Source of the DNA: Trifolium pratense
Taxonomy: Eukaryota; Streptophyta; Magnoliopsida; Fabales; Fabaceae
Length of the DNA: 64,000 nucleotides
NCBI RefSeq assembly: GCF_020283565.1
Contig: NC_060061.1
Coordinates: 39,903,362 to 39,967,361, forward strand
Direction of reading: 5' to 3'
The notes beneath the pieces were generated by a model, which was not told the origin of the DNA, ran no database searches, and worked only from the letters and a program-made list of their open reading frames with translations. Shown here in pieces: positions 45,492 to 58,561 of the stretch (position 1 is its first letter; each line of letters begins with the position of its first letter). Position numbers and translations under genes: made by a program.

Positions 45492-47967
45492 TGTAACACC
45501 CAAACCCATTTATTCTATAAAATTCTACCATTATAAATCTTTTCAAAATACGCGGCGGAAAAATCAAAGTTTATTATTATGAAAGTCATGGTTCGAGCAT
45601 TACACTCTTCAATCATAATAATACTAATGTAATTAATTAGTAAAAACAGTGTTTTTACAAAATAATCCTCTTTATCAAAAGGTATAGTTTTACAAATAAA
45701 TATCAAAAGCCATAAAGACTCTATAGTCTAAATACAACCTAGATAAGGAGACTCTATATACATATAAAACCCTTTTTCCCGTGTCACAATCAGAGCGGAG
45801 CTTCACCAAAGACTTGACATCGATAACCACAAAACCTGTTAATCTGGACCCCCAACAGTCCAGCACATAACACATAAAAGAGAGTTAGATAACATACTCA
45901 AAATATAAGTGTAAGTAAAACGGTACTTAAACACTTCTTCATAAAACATGCATAATCATACATTATACATATACATCACCATCATTCATGCATATTCATA
46001 TATCATGCATATACTTCATTTATCAACATACATCATTAACCTCATTCAATTATAAGCTACGAAAGGTTATAACCAAATATCAATCATAATTCATAAGATA
46101 TTGAAGCCAATTACATTTAAAATCATCGGACAATCAACACATATATACATCAAGTCTAACACACATAGACAATTATCACAAATTCCAAACATATGTGTCA
46201 CATATCAAATATTAAATAATGTACACATATCCTAATGCAATCTAATGCCACAATATTCATGCTATGTCCCCTAGACATATCTAATGCATGTGGTACCATC
46301 TTCTTTATTAGAGTATCTCACCTCTAATATCCTTCTTTATCGGATAAATATAATCCGATATCCTTCTTTATTGGAATATCCAATATCACATATATTCATG
46401 AATGCATGTATGTATTTCATGAATTCACTCACAATAAATAGCATTAAGCTCTTCATTTACTAATGTGGAACACTATCCAACATTACTTCTTTATTAAGAT
46501 AACACTATACCTTAATATCCTTCTTTATTAGAATAACAAAATCCTAATATCCTTCTTTATTAAGTTGATTAACACCTTAATATACTTCTTTGACATTTAA
46601 ACAAACATCATCAATAATCATCACACAACATCAACAAATAATTGCATAAGAACACAATTAATCATACCATCAACATACATCGTTTATTACATACAATGTA
46701 TTCACTTGCATTTTAACATAATACCAAAAATATAAGCTAATTGTATTAATCATGCATTATCTCACAAAACAAACTCCGGAATCGGAATCTACGCGAAAAA
46801 TCGAGTAAAATGGGTTTCGGGTACATAAACCATCAAATGTCAAAAGTCAACGGTCAACCAAAGGTCAACGCAGAAATTGACTGAGCTGAGCCAGGCTCGG
46901 AAAGAAACAGAGCCAAGCTCAAGGACCAGCAAGCTCCCCAGAAAAGCTACGCCAGGCTCGGAAAAAGCTGAGCCAGGCTCAGGGACCTGCAAGCTACCCA
47001 GAAAAGCTACGCCAGGCTCGGAAAAAGCTGAGTCAGGCTCAGGACGCAGAGTGATTTCGAGTTTTCTTGAGCAAAGGCCAAATAATCACTTATTTTCACA
47101 TATAAGCACTTATTATGACCCAAAAACACACATACATCATTTACCACATTTATATATGATCAAAAAACACTTAAGAACAACTTGTTACCATCTATAATCA
47201 CTTATTTTATGATTCAAGACTCATTTTTTACAAAAACTCAAAATCTACTCATAAATCCCATTTTTCTTGTTATAAATCTCAAATGAGTTTGATTTCAGGT
47301 GTAACCAACATGTATAGACTCAAAAGGACGGTTCATTTCACCGATCTACCATTTTTACTACGAAAAAGTAAAGATTTATCACTTTTACTCAAAACACTCA
47401 AGAACACAATGTTCTTGAGTTTAATCCTTTATAAATCTCGTTTTTATCCATTAGATTCGTTCATACATCATGTTAAAAGCATATTAAGCATGTTATGAAC
47501 CTTAGAATCGATTTCCATTAAGAAAATCCATCCAAAACTAAAACGAAAATGGGGTGGAGGAAGTTCGGGTGAGGAGAAATCGACATTCTCCCCTTCCTCG
47601 TATCACCCACGAATATGAAATCCACTCTCTTACCTGGATTCGAAGAAAAACTCGAAGATTGATCTTGAATCTCTCCCTTACTCTTGCCCTAGCTCCTCAA
47701 GCTCTCTTCCTTCTCTCTATCTTCAAGAACCAAAAGAGAAATAATGAATTTCTCTCCCCCTCATGGCCATATGGGCGCCCCACACTCCCACACAAGGCCC
47801 ATTGGGCCTCAACCCCAATTGGCTTGGCCCAATTACACGTTAACTCACTCTACTCGCTTAATAACTAAAGTACTCGGTAAATAACTTAAAGTTACTATCT
47901 TACTTAAAAGCCACGTCACCAAATAATTAAACACTTAAATAGTGAATAATAAATTTGGGTCGTTACA
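45492..47967 (-). repeat. 3' LTR of the LARD-like element
   Basis: 2476 bp. It contains a dispersed TATCCTTCTTTAT motif repeated at least six times (about 46310-46590) and a 60-bp minisatellite at 46880-47060. Confidence 0.93.
46880..47060. repeat. 60-bp minisatellite in the LTR
   Basis: About 2.5 tandem units with exact 60-bp spacing (CCCAGAAAAGCTACGCCAGG at 46937 and 46997), rich in GAGCCAGGCTC palindromes. The same array is in the other LTR at about 52994-53174. It produces spurious ORFs. Confidence 0.85.
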
Positions 47968-50900
47968 ACTCTCCCCCACTTAAAAGATTTTCGCCCTCGA
48001 AAATTACGCTACTAAAACAACTCCGGATAACTCCTGTATCCGACCCTCCAACGAAACGCTCAAAACGCTACACATTACCAAGTTTGACAAAATTAGTTTA
48101 TCCCATCCAACACAATTTTTGTCTATTTATCAACAAGAGATCAAGGACGGTCAGTTCCTCAATTTGTCGATAGATAGTCAACAATCATGATATCGGCATA
48201 AACCATTCTTATCAAACCGCTAAAACGTCAACTTCGCACGAAACATCCACAGACTCACATTCTACGGTACTCACAACAAGTACAACTAATCGAACACACT
48301 CCGAAAAATACTTCCGTGGAATACTTCCACAATTCCATAAGTCTCATAAATCTTTGATTCCCTCATGAATCACTTAACTGTGCTACATCACTTATTCATA
48401 TCGTATCTTATTCCAAACATATCACTCGATAATTCAATTCCAACAATCACTTGATGACCCATATTCTCAAATCTTCCTCGACACATCCTAGAAATTATCG
48501 TTTCTAACCGTCAAATTCCTTTTCTCACATATCTCCAATCATTGAGTCGAATCTCGATACGACTATTCTATTCCCAAGTAATCTCTCAACCAATATTTGC
48601 ATTCCTTAACGCAAACATTTTCCAATACCACTTCTCCTTAATCCCTTAGCAATTCGCTACTTCCAAATTAGACCACTGCCTAAAATTGGTTCTCCAAACA
48701 ATCATAACCTCTATCTCGTTGATTCCAAACGACATCTTCAATTCTCTCACACTCCATCTATCCATGTTCCCCATCATCTTGCATTGCAACAAGCATACTC
48801 TTCTCTGTTTATTCACCCATCGGTTTCTTATTCACCTCCGACCTCTACCAATCATCATTTCTCTATGGATAACTATCTATAAACTCCTCCTTAGTACATT
48901 CGATACCAAAATCAAACCCTTGAATTTAATCCACAAGCTCCAATTATTCGTCATACGATCTAATTCCATCCATCAAATCCTAATATAAGGTACAAGGCCT
49001 TTCCAATATCAACTCTTTGTCTTAGTATTCTTACTAATGACTCCTTGTCTACTCCCAATATGACATCCCTAGAAAATTTCCAAAAATTCTCGTCCAAAAA
49101 TACACTTTAAGTTACACACCAAATCACTACCGTTCCATCATCCTTGATGAAACAATTTAAAATCCTTTACTTCATTGTCACCGATTGTGACCATACTACA
49201 TCAACATCCACGATGCATCTAACAACACTAGTCTCCACCGACCTTCCTATTCCATAAATCCGAATTCCTTAGCAAATACTTACTCACTCTTATCTTTTGG
49301 GCACTACAAAATGCTCTCCGACACTTACCTTAGGCATCATCGCCTTCAACTCTTTACTATATGTGCTCAACACAACGTCTACTCACATGTGCGGAAATCC
49401 TTTTCGCAAACTCTCACTTAACACAAGTCACTTCCAACATGACCTCCCATTACTCATTCTCTGCACGTTCTTCAACGGCTAACTTTATTATTTCTAATCA
49501 TTCTAAGACGTTACTACTCACTTAGCTTCATCTCAACCTCCAAGACTCTACGTTCTCGTTCAGCATGTGACACCAATTGTCCGGTCATTATCCAAATCCA
49601 ATCACTCTTTCTTCGACAAGCCTCTCACAAAATCCTTCGAATCGTTATCCTACTTCCATCTTTGAATAAACTCGATTATTCATACCATCATATTTTCAAC
49701 GATTCAACAAACATACCAATCCTATTATGATATTTCTCAATTTCACTCTCATCTACTTTAAAACCTACTTCCTTTAATTTCCTCGATTAATTAACATCAA
49801 CGGTTCACTAGTCTTCACATCTATTTCTCTATGCTTCTCAAACCTCTTGTAGAAATCACCTCGCACACTAGGTGTAGAACTCCGACTTGTTCAACCAATT
49901 CAACCTACTACCAAATGCACGACTCACATAAAACTTTTTACTAAAGCATCCGCTACAACATCCGATCCACTTGGATGACAACTTACTTCAAAATCATCAC
50001 CTCTCAAGAATCTTAATCACTTCCTCTTCCTCATACTCGACTCCTTCCGATCAAACAGGTACTTCAACTTTGGTCCTCAAAATGACGCCTTCATACTTTT
50101 AGTGTAACACACGATCTCCAACCGTTCCGAATACTCTTCATCTCACTTAACCAATCTCACTAACGCTCCTACGGCGAAACACTTGGTCTGACAACTTCTC
50201 TTCTAGTAGTTTCTCACAACTTGTTGCTCTCATTCATTCCACTTCGAACAACGTCACCACTTCCTGAATATTCCGCTTCAAGAACACCTCTACTCATCTC
50301 ATTCTTCTCACTTTCGAAACATCTCGGAGGGATGCAATCTTCTCCCCCACTTATCTCAAACTCACTCGTACTCTTCCACTAGAACTCCCGGTGCTCACAC
50401 CTAATGGTTCTATCGTCTCTAAACATATTCTTCCCAAAAGAAGAAACTAGTATTCGACATCGTTTACACGCATGTCGCATACAGGGACAAAACCTAACCC
50501 ACGATACCTAAACACTTACACAAAATCATGCAAGCATCCAAGTAACCTATACTTCCTTCACTTTTCAAAGTTAGGAAATCGAAACAACACAAGAAAAATG
50601 ATCATTGCCTAGCAATAATTCATATTCACATTTATTCTAGTCCTAACAAACACAAGAAGGCAAGAATTTCACATCCAATCAACTTAGGATACAACATCAA
50701 CAAAATAAAATTCTTGTCTGGCTCCCTCGCTTAGCAAAAGCTAGCGAGCTCCCGGCGAGACAAGTCAAAAACATTCACATGATTTAGCAAGACTTAGCGA
50801 GACTCAGCGAGGTTCATTCTTCGCCTAGCGAGCACATCCAAAAATCTGGGTGCTCTGCTACGGTTTTGAACTTACGCTCACTAAAATCTCGTTTTCTCGA

Positions 50901-51605
50901 CTCACCGATCCACAAAATTCAAAACTTCAAGCATATAACATCATTATAGACTTGAAAGTACAATTAAAATCATGCATCAACAATCAAAACATAGAATCGT
51001 GATACCTTCACATTTTTACTCATAAAATTTATAGTAATTCAAGTTCCTAGTATTAGTCTAGTACATGTTATAAACAAAACATATATCAACCACATACTAG
51101 AATACACTAACATCCTATTCTTCTCACTATTTTGAAAATTTAATTTTCACTTACTCAAAGAAAATAACTCTATATTTTCACCAAAATCTTCAAGAAATAA
51201 TACTAGTTTTTAAAATTATTTCAAATCATTATCACATGCAGTTTTACATCATGCCGGATCATCACATGCAGTTTTACATCATGCCGGATCATCAACAATT
51301 AGCAATAAGCATCAATCCATCAAGTTTAAACTACAAAAAAGTTAAACTCTACGCATATACAACTATTATAAACATAGGAGTATAGCACTCACACCATTAC
51401 TCAACAAAAGAATGGATCGATTAATCCAATTCACACCACTCATAGTTCCTAAATGAACAACATAAGTGATTTCACAAATCAAACACAACAAAATTGTTAG
51501 ACAAACGCGACTGACACACAATACTCACTTGGTCTGACTGCACAGACCTGCTCTGATCGACACATAACCCACACAGTCCGAAGACAACGGGGCTCTGATA
51601 CCAAT
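47968..51605 (-). other. Non-coding interior of the LARD-like element
   Basis: The PPT is at 47968-47986 (minus strand AAGTGGGGGAGAG next to the 3' LTR). The body is C/T-rich on the plus strand, with only short ORFs without recognisable motifs. Near 50738-50835 the unit TAGCGAG recurs several times, and a 29-bp phrase (ATCACATGCAGTTTTACATC onward) is tandemly doubled at 51231-51289. Confidence 0.75.
51591..51603 (-). other. Primer-binding site (initiator tRNA-Met) of the LARD-like element
   Basis: The minus strand reads TGGTATCAGAGCC, two bases from the 5' LTR. This is an exact match to the common plant tRNA-Met PBS. Confidence 0.88.
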
Positions 51606-54081
51606 TGTAACACCCAAACCCATTTATTCTATAAAATTCTACCATTATAAATCTTTTCAAAATACGCGGCGGAAAAATCAAAGTTTATTATTATGAAAGT
51701 CATGGTTCGAGCATTACACTCTTCAATCATAATAATACTAATGTAATTAATTAGTAAAAACAGTGTTTATACAAAATAATCCTCTTTATCAAAAGGTATA
51801 GTTTTACAAATAAATATCAAAAGCCATAAAGACTCTATAGTCTAAATACAACCTAGATAAGGAGACTCTATATACATATAAAACCCTTTTTCCCGTGTCA
51901 CAATCAGAGCGGAGCTTCACCAAAGACTTGACATCGATAACCACAAAACCTGTTAATCTGGACCCCCAACAGTCCAGCACATAACACATAAAAGAGAGTT
52001 AGATAACATACTCAAAATATAAGTGTAAGTAAAACGGTACTTAAACACTTCTTCATAAAACATGCATAATCATACATTATACATATACATCACCATCATT
52101 CATGCATATTCATATATCATGCATATACTTCATTTATCAACATACATCATTAACCTCATTCAATTATAAGCTACGAAAGGTTATAACCAAATATCAATCA
52201 TAATTCATAAGATATTGAAGCCAATTACATTTAAAATCATCGGACAATCAACACATATATACATCAAGTCTAACACACATAGACAATTATCACAAATTCC
52301 AAACATATGTGTCACATATCAAATATTAAATAATGTACACATATCCTAATGCAATCTAATGCCACAATATTCATGCTATGTCCCCTAGACATATCTAATG
52401 CATGTGGTACCATCTTCTTTATTAGAGTATCTCACCTCTAATATCCTTCTTTATCGGATAAATATAATCCGATATCCTTCTTTATTGGAATATCCAATAT
52501 CACATATATTCATGAATGCATGTATGTATTTCATGAATTCACTCACAATAAATAGCATTAAGCTCTTCATTTACTAATGTGGAACACTATCCAACATTAC
52601 TTCTTTATTAAGATAACACTATACCTTAATATCCTTCTTTATTAGAATAACAAAATCCTAATATCCTTCTTTATTAAGTTGATTAACACCTTAATATACT
52701 TCTTTGACATTTAAACAAACATCATCAATAATCATCACACAACATCAACAAATAATTGCATAAGAACACAATTAATCATACCATCAACATACATCGTTTA
52801 TTACATACAATGTATTCACTTGCATTTTAACATAATACCAAAAATATAAGCTAATTGTATTAATCATGCATTATCTCACAAAACAAACTCCGGAATCGGA
52901 ATCTACGCGAAAAATCGAGTAAAATGGGTTTCGGGTACATAAACCATCAAAAGTCAAAAGTCAACGGTCAACCAAAGGTCAACGCAGAAATTGACTGAGC
53001 TGAGCCAGGCTCGGAAAGAAACAGAGCCAGGCTCAAGGACCAGCAAGCTCCCCAGAAAAGCTACGCCAGGCTCGGAAAAAGCTGAGCCAGGCTCAGGGAC
53101 CTGCAAGCTACCCAGAAAAGCTACGCCAGGCTCGGAAAAAGCTGAGCCAGGCTCAGGACGCAGAGTGATTTCGAGTTTTCTTGAGCAAAGGCCAAATAAT
53201 CACTTATTTTCACATATAAGCACTTATTATGACCCAAAAACACACATACATCATTTACCACATTTATATATGATCAAAAAACACTTAAGAACAACTTGTT
53301 ACCATCTATAATCACTTATTTTATGATTCAAGACTCATTTTTTACAAAAACTCAAAATCTACTCATAAATCCCATTTTTCTTGTTATAAATCTCAAATGA
53401 GTTTGATTTCAGGTGTAACCAACATGTATAGACTCAAAAGGACGGTTCATTTCACCGATCTACCATTTTTACTACGAAAAAGTAAAGATTTATCACTTTT
53501 ACTCAAAACACTCAAGAACACAATGTTCTTGAGTTTAATCCTTTATAAATCTCGTTTTTATCCATTAGATTCGTTCATACATCATGTTAAAAGCATATTA
53601 AGCATGTTATGAACCTTAGAATCGATTTCCATTAAGAAAATCCATCCAAAACTAAAACGAAAATGGGGTGGAGGAAGTTCGGGTGAGGAGAAATCGACAT
53701 TCTCCCCTTCCTCGTATCACCCACGAATATGAAATCCACTCTCTTACCTGGATTCGAAGAAAAACTCGAAGATTGATCTTGAATCTCTCCCTTACTCTTG
53801 CCCTAGCTCCTCAAGCTCTCTTCCTTCTCTCTATCTTCAAGAACCAAAAGAGAAATAATGAATTTCTCTCCCCCTCATGGCCATATGGGCGCCCCACACT
53901 CCCACACAAGGCCCATTGGGCCTCAACCCCAATTGGCTTGGCCCAATTACACGTTAACTCACTCTACTCGCTTAATAACTAAAGTACTCGGTAAATAACT
54001 TAAAGTTACTATCTTACTTAAAAGCCACGTCACCAAATAATTAAACACTTAAATAGTGAATAATAAATTTGGGTCGTTACA
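51606..54081 (-). repeat. 5' LTR of the LARD-like element
   Basis: 2476 bp, differing from the other LTR by eye at four places: near 51769 (T/A), 52952 (T/A), 53029 (A/G) and 53142 (T/C). Confidence 0.93.
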
Positions 54082-54149
54082 ACCTTCAACGCCGACGCAG
54101 TCGCATTCTCCTGGTCAACGCGATCAAAACCCTTACAACAAAGAGCACT

Positions 54150-55075
54150 AAACTAAGTGCTCAGAATACAAGACATAGGATTTAAACACCAAAAAGGAAA
54201 AAGAGTACAAGTCCTACGCCCATACCGACTAGTGAACCACAACCAAGAATGAAGTTTGATTGTCTCCAATAACGACGAAACATCCGGAATATTGCCCTTA
54301 AAAATTACTTTATTGCGAAGATTCCAAATATTCCAAGTGGTTGCCAACCATACCAAGTACCAGACACGACATTTGTCTTGCATTTTGTACAAATCACCAA
54401 ATAAAAGAAAATTATCTCTACCTTCGACTCCGATTTGTAACGATGTCCCTAACCAAGATAAAACTTTGTTCCATACTCCCTTACTAAAAGGACATGAAAA
54501 GAAAAGATGTTTTTCGTCCTCAGCTTGTTGAAAACAAAAGAAGCATGATAATTCATGAAGATTAGTCAAAATATCACGGTGATGAAGAGCTGCTCTAGTT
54601 GGTAATCTGTTTAATAATAACCTCCGACCGAAAACATTTACTTTCGAAGGAACATCCGACTTCCAAAGGCGCTGAATGACCTCGAGCACATGAGCATCTT
54701 GAAGCTCTACCTGCCGCAGGTCTAATAAATATGTGTAACAGGATTTAACCGTGAACAATCCATTTGAATCCGGAATCCAGCGCCACTGATCGTGATTATT
54801 GTTGTGAAGGGAAAAACCATATCGAACAGACCTTGTAATTCAGTAAGTTGCCGAGCTTCGTTCACACTCAACGATTCAGACCAATTCCACCTCCATAATG
54901 GCACTAAACCATTTCCTCGCAGACGTTCAGAAACCTTAACATTCTTGATCGCTTCTTTAGCATACAAATTAGGAAAAAGATCACAAAAAGCCTTTGTCAA
55001 AACCCAATGTTATTACCATTACCAACGCAACAACTAATATTGGATTTAAACCAACTATCACTCATCCCGCGCCCG
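54150..55075 (-). pseudogene. LINE 3' fragment with zinc-binding RT tail
   Basis: Minus-strand frames at 55000-54722 and 54758-54153 together read the ORF2 C-terminal region of plant LINEs: RLRGNGLVPLWRWNWSESLS, then the zf-RVT block with RLWKSDVPSKVNVFGRRLLL, and FFCFQQAEDEKHLFFSCPFS (conserved Cys/His cluster) and WIWNLRNK-like Trp residues. A frame change separates the two parts. The RT core and endonuclease are absent. The fragment ends against the older LTR at about 54140. Confidence 0.82.
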
Positions 55076-55915
55076 AAACTAATAATATCACGCCACTACA
55101 AAGAGGAGTGTGCACTAGGCATAATATCAAGACCACTCAGCAATAGAGAAGGTAGGTGACCATAACGGTAACGAAGCAAGGAATAGATATAGGGTCATTA
55201 TTGAACCCAACTGAATAAACAATGTGTGTGCTTTAATTTCTCTTCTTCCTCATCGTTTGTTTGTGGTTATTAGTAGTACATTCCTTTAATATTTGGTTGC
55301 AATTAATTTGCTCCACACATTATATTATTGGTGTGACTTCATCAAATTCACAACCGATCAATATTAAGAAAACATAACAAATTGATGAATACAAAATTTT
55401 AATTCAGAGATCACTATGCTGGATTAGATAGAGAGGATGAATATGGATTTCCCTGTTAGGCTCTGCTTTAATTGGTTCGGCTCTTTCTCGCTGTCTTTCC
55501 GTTATATTTGGGACCTTAATACAGGTCAGGTTGAGTGTGTTGTTGTGCTTTCTGGTGGTGTGTGCAAGTGTTTTTGATGTGCTTACCTTAGTTGTTTGGG
55601 TTTGCTTTGTATTTAAGAAAACATTAACAACTTTGCATAATGAAACTGAAGTAGTAATTGAGTATCAATTTAGTGGACATCATACATTAAATTGTTAATC
55701 AGAATACTCCAAAGGTTACTTTTTCTTTTTGAAGATACTCCAAAAGTTACCACAAAAGTAACAGCAATTCAATAGCCAAAATTATTAATTAACAAAACAC
55801 CAATTTCATATAGCCGGTCTTTCCAAAAGACTGAAGAGAGCCCACAAAATTTTTGTATCCAAAACACAATGAAGTGACCAATGTGAATATTCATATCAAT
55901 TAATCAATTTTTAAT
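55076..55915. other. No gene recognised
   Basis: Unique-looking, moderately AT-rich DNA upstream of the XLG-like gene. Nothing supported. Confidence 0.4.
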
Positions 55916-56169
55916 GATATTTTCTCTTCCCCCTCCCATGAATCTTTTATACCTCCCAATATTCCAATTTTGCCCTTGTAGAAAAATTCGGTTCGCAGAA
56001 ATCGAATTTTTCCTAGTGCAAATTCAGAGTAAATTTCGGTTTTTAGAAACCGAAATTTGTTTTCAAGGCAAAAAAAAACTTCGGTTTCTACGAACCGAAG
56101 TATTTTCAAGGGCAAAATTGGAAACTCAGGGGGATAAAAGATTCACGGGGGGTGGGGAGAGAAAACATC
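55916..56169. mobile_element. Mutator-like MITE with internal palindromes
   Basis: The inverted ends share GATRTTTTCTCT and an ATGAATCTTTTAT / ATAAAAGATTCACG pair. Perfect 9-bp TSD ATTTTTAAT (55907-55915 and 56170-56178). Inside are perfect palindromes, including 56032-56059 (AAATTTCGG...CCGAAATTT) and one around CTTCGGTTTC-TACGAACCGAAG. Confidence 0.75.
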
Positions 56170-56336
56170 ATTTTTAATTAATTTCTGACCGGCCTTGTAT
56201 AATCTTTGGCCACATATGGTCGTTTTTATTTGCAATTGGACCAAACAAGCCTACTAGTTACACCCCCTCTACCTTAATTCCACCTTTCCTTAAATATTTA
56301 TACACATAATCACATTCATCCTAAGAAATTAAAAAA

Positions 56337-57727
56337 ATGGGTGATCACAAGAAAAAAGCTTTGGAACCAAAGCAAAAACTAGAGGAACTATACCAAGGAA
56401 TTCCAGATGAGTCAGTTAACCTTACCTTTCAAGACTTACCAAATGTAATGAAAAACACTACAATTTATGAAGGTAATGCTATTAACACCCCCACAAAAAA
56501 TATAACATCACCTTCTCTTTCACCTATGTCTATGTCACCTATTCATGACTTCCAAAAAGGCTTGAAGGTATATTCCAATGACATCTATAATCAACAAGAT
56601 TTTGGTCATAGAGGTGTTGTTGGTGTTGGTGTTCAAAGTACTCCAAGCAGGGCAAGTGAGTATAGTATGGGCTATGATGCCATGAGTGGTGAGAGTTTGG
56701 GTTCTGGAAAAGCCGGTGTTGGTCGCCGAAGACGACAAGGGATTCCTCACTCTAAGATTTGCACCATTTGCAATGACTATGTTTATATTTTCAGGACTAG
56801 ATGTTTGGTATGTCTTTGAATGTTATTATTTTATTCTATGTTTTTGTTAACAACATTTTCTTCTAATATTATACTTCATTTTAATATTTAGTTGACATTG
56901 TTTGTGGACAATGCAGGTATGTGGCAGGGTTTATTGCAAGCAGTGTATGGAAGTAGGTATGGGAGAATTGAGAGAAGGAAGAAAGTGTATTGACTGCCTT
57001 GGATTGAGATTCAGCCAAAGGTAACAATATTCTAATCTAACTTTCACTTCAAAAAGGTAGTCTTTAAAATTTAACTTCCAAATGTTTCGAAAAAGAACAG
57101 AATCCATTGTTTGATTATTGTTGTATTTTGAAACTTATAATTAACCAAAATGGTTTTTGACACATAACATGATCTAGTTCATGAAATGTCATCTGCCACA
57201 TGGCATAATCAGTGCATCAGAACTCAGACATGTAATGTCATAATCTTTAAAAGAAAAACACTAATGATTCTTGTTGAAGTTAACTAAGAAGATACTCAAC
57301 TAAGCCAAATTTACAAGTAAATTTCCAAGCATTCATGAACTTGATAGATATGTGCTAGGGTGGGGGCTAGTTCTACTCGGGTCCACCGTGGGTCAGTGCT
57401 TGACATCGTTCGAATATTCGATCATGATTGATGGTCCTCTAAATTTAATTTGAGAATTTAATTTGTTGATCACATAGGTACATAGAAAGAGCAGGGTTAC
57501 TAGGGTGCTTGAATTGGAGGTATCCAAGTACATTAAAGCAAAATGAACTCAAATGGGCTGAGAAAGGACCAAGAAGGAATGGTGACAAAGGCTATGGTCA
57601 CCATTCAAGAACAACAACACCTACAACTCCAAGGAGTCCTCTTTCTATTGCTAGCAGTGAAGCCTCATATGCCATGTCAGCAACAAATTCTCCTTTCACT
57701 CCTCATCATCACCACCACCCTCTTTGA
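56337..57727 (+). CDS. XLG-like cysteine-rich protein, 274 aa
   Basis: Three exons: 56337-56807, 56917-57020 and 57478-57727, all with GT/AG borders and a continuous frame. Residues 1-135 are low-complexity with Ser/Pro stretches. A basic GRRRRQG precedes a zinc-binding-type module of four CxxC pairs: C142/C145, C156/C159, C164/C167 and C181/C184. It is followed by a WRYPSTLKQNELKWAEKGPR segment, a Ser/Thr/Pro-rich tail and His5. The Cys module resembles the N-terminal cysteine-rich region of plant extra-large G proteins (annotated elsewhere as 'extra-large G-like'). No GTPase domain is encoded or visible nearby. Function unknown. ATG context AAAAAATGGG is good and a TATA-like ATTTATAC lies about 40 bp upstream. 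Confidence 0.8.
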
Positions 57728-58055
57728 AAACAAGAACAATTAATTTATCTTAAAAACTTATAGATATATTATTTATATCTCTTAAACTATAGGACCCTTT
57801 AAAATATTTTATTTCTAATGTTTGTTTTTATTTCATCTTATGTTGGTTTGTTCAATTTGTTGATTTAACTTATATTAAAAGTTCTATCATTTCTTTCTTT
57901 GTATGTGTTGTTACTTTCTCCAATGTGTCCTTTGCATCAAAGTAATCAACAACTCTCTATAGTTTAAAAACATTGCTTGATATATAATTCTGTTTTTATA
58001 AATTAACCACAAAGACAAGCTTGTACAAATTGTATAGATCAAGGCATCAAGATGA
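57728..58055. other. 3' flank of XLG-like gene
   Basis: AT-rich; no further gene. Confidence 0.5.
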
Positions 58056-58070
58056 TATAATAAGTAAATG

Positions 58071-58290
58071 TTTTTTTTTGAAAACTTGGTATCCGGCCAT
58101 AGGACCAACTAATCCAAGGGGACCAATCCCACCGCCCACTTGCGGGGGTCCCATTTAAAGTCAGAGTTTTTTTGCTCTGTATGGACTTAGCCCACCGAAA
58201 TTGGCACCAATGGGAATCGGACCTGAGACCTTGAGAGGAGCATACTCCAAGGGCCCATGCCAACACCACTCGACCAACCCCAAGTGGGTT
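58071..58290 (-). mobile_element. tRNA-derived SINE, minus strand, 220 bp
   Basis: The minus strand has an A-box-like TGGTCGAGTGG and a B-box GGTTCGATTCC near its 5' end and a terminal A-run (T-run at 58071-58079 on plus). Perfect 15-bp TSD TATAATAAGTAAATG (58056-58070 and 58291-58305). Confidence 0.9.
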
Positions 58291-58561
58291 TATAATAAGT
58301 AAATGTTAATTAAATATTAAAAGCTTGCCAAATCTGCCGGCCAGTTCCTCCACCCAATACATGTTATCTATTAAATGATAAAACAGATTTTAATTTACTA
58401 TTGTCAAAATAATCATGCAATTGGTGCAGTCATGAAATCAATATCGTTTAATTAAGATCAGATGGTGTGTGTGCTAAGTTTGTATTTTTTTATTTTTTGA
58501 CAACGTGCTAAGTTTGTATTTAAAATAAAATCTGATTTACTGAAATAAGATTGCAAGTCAC

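Larger units (their letters stand above)
45492..54081 (-). mobile_element. LARD-like non-autonomous LTR retrotransposon, complete
   Basis: 8590 bp. LTRs at 45492-47967 and 51606-54081 are both 2476 bp, with TGTAAC...GTTACA ends. Perfect TSD ACCTT (45487-45491 and 54082-54086). PBS and PPT place the element on the minus strand, so 51606-54081 is the 5' LTR. I counted only four base differences between the LTRs by eye, so insertion is recent. The 3638-bp interior has no ORF above about 105 codons and no gag, PR, RT, RNase H or integrase motif I can recognise. Long LTRs plus a long non-coding interior fit the LARD class. LTR termini resemble chromovirus (Tekay-type) gypsy elements, an inference. 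Confidence 0.85.

Noticed and set aside
46877..47868. Several ORFs duplicated at 52991-53982
   Set aside because: They are readings of the LTR (minisatellite and AT-rich parts) of the LARD-like element, not genes.
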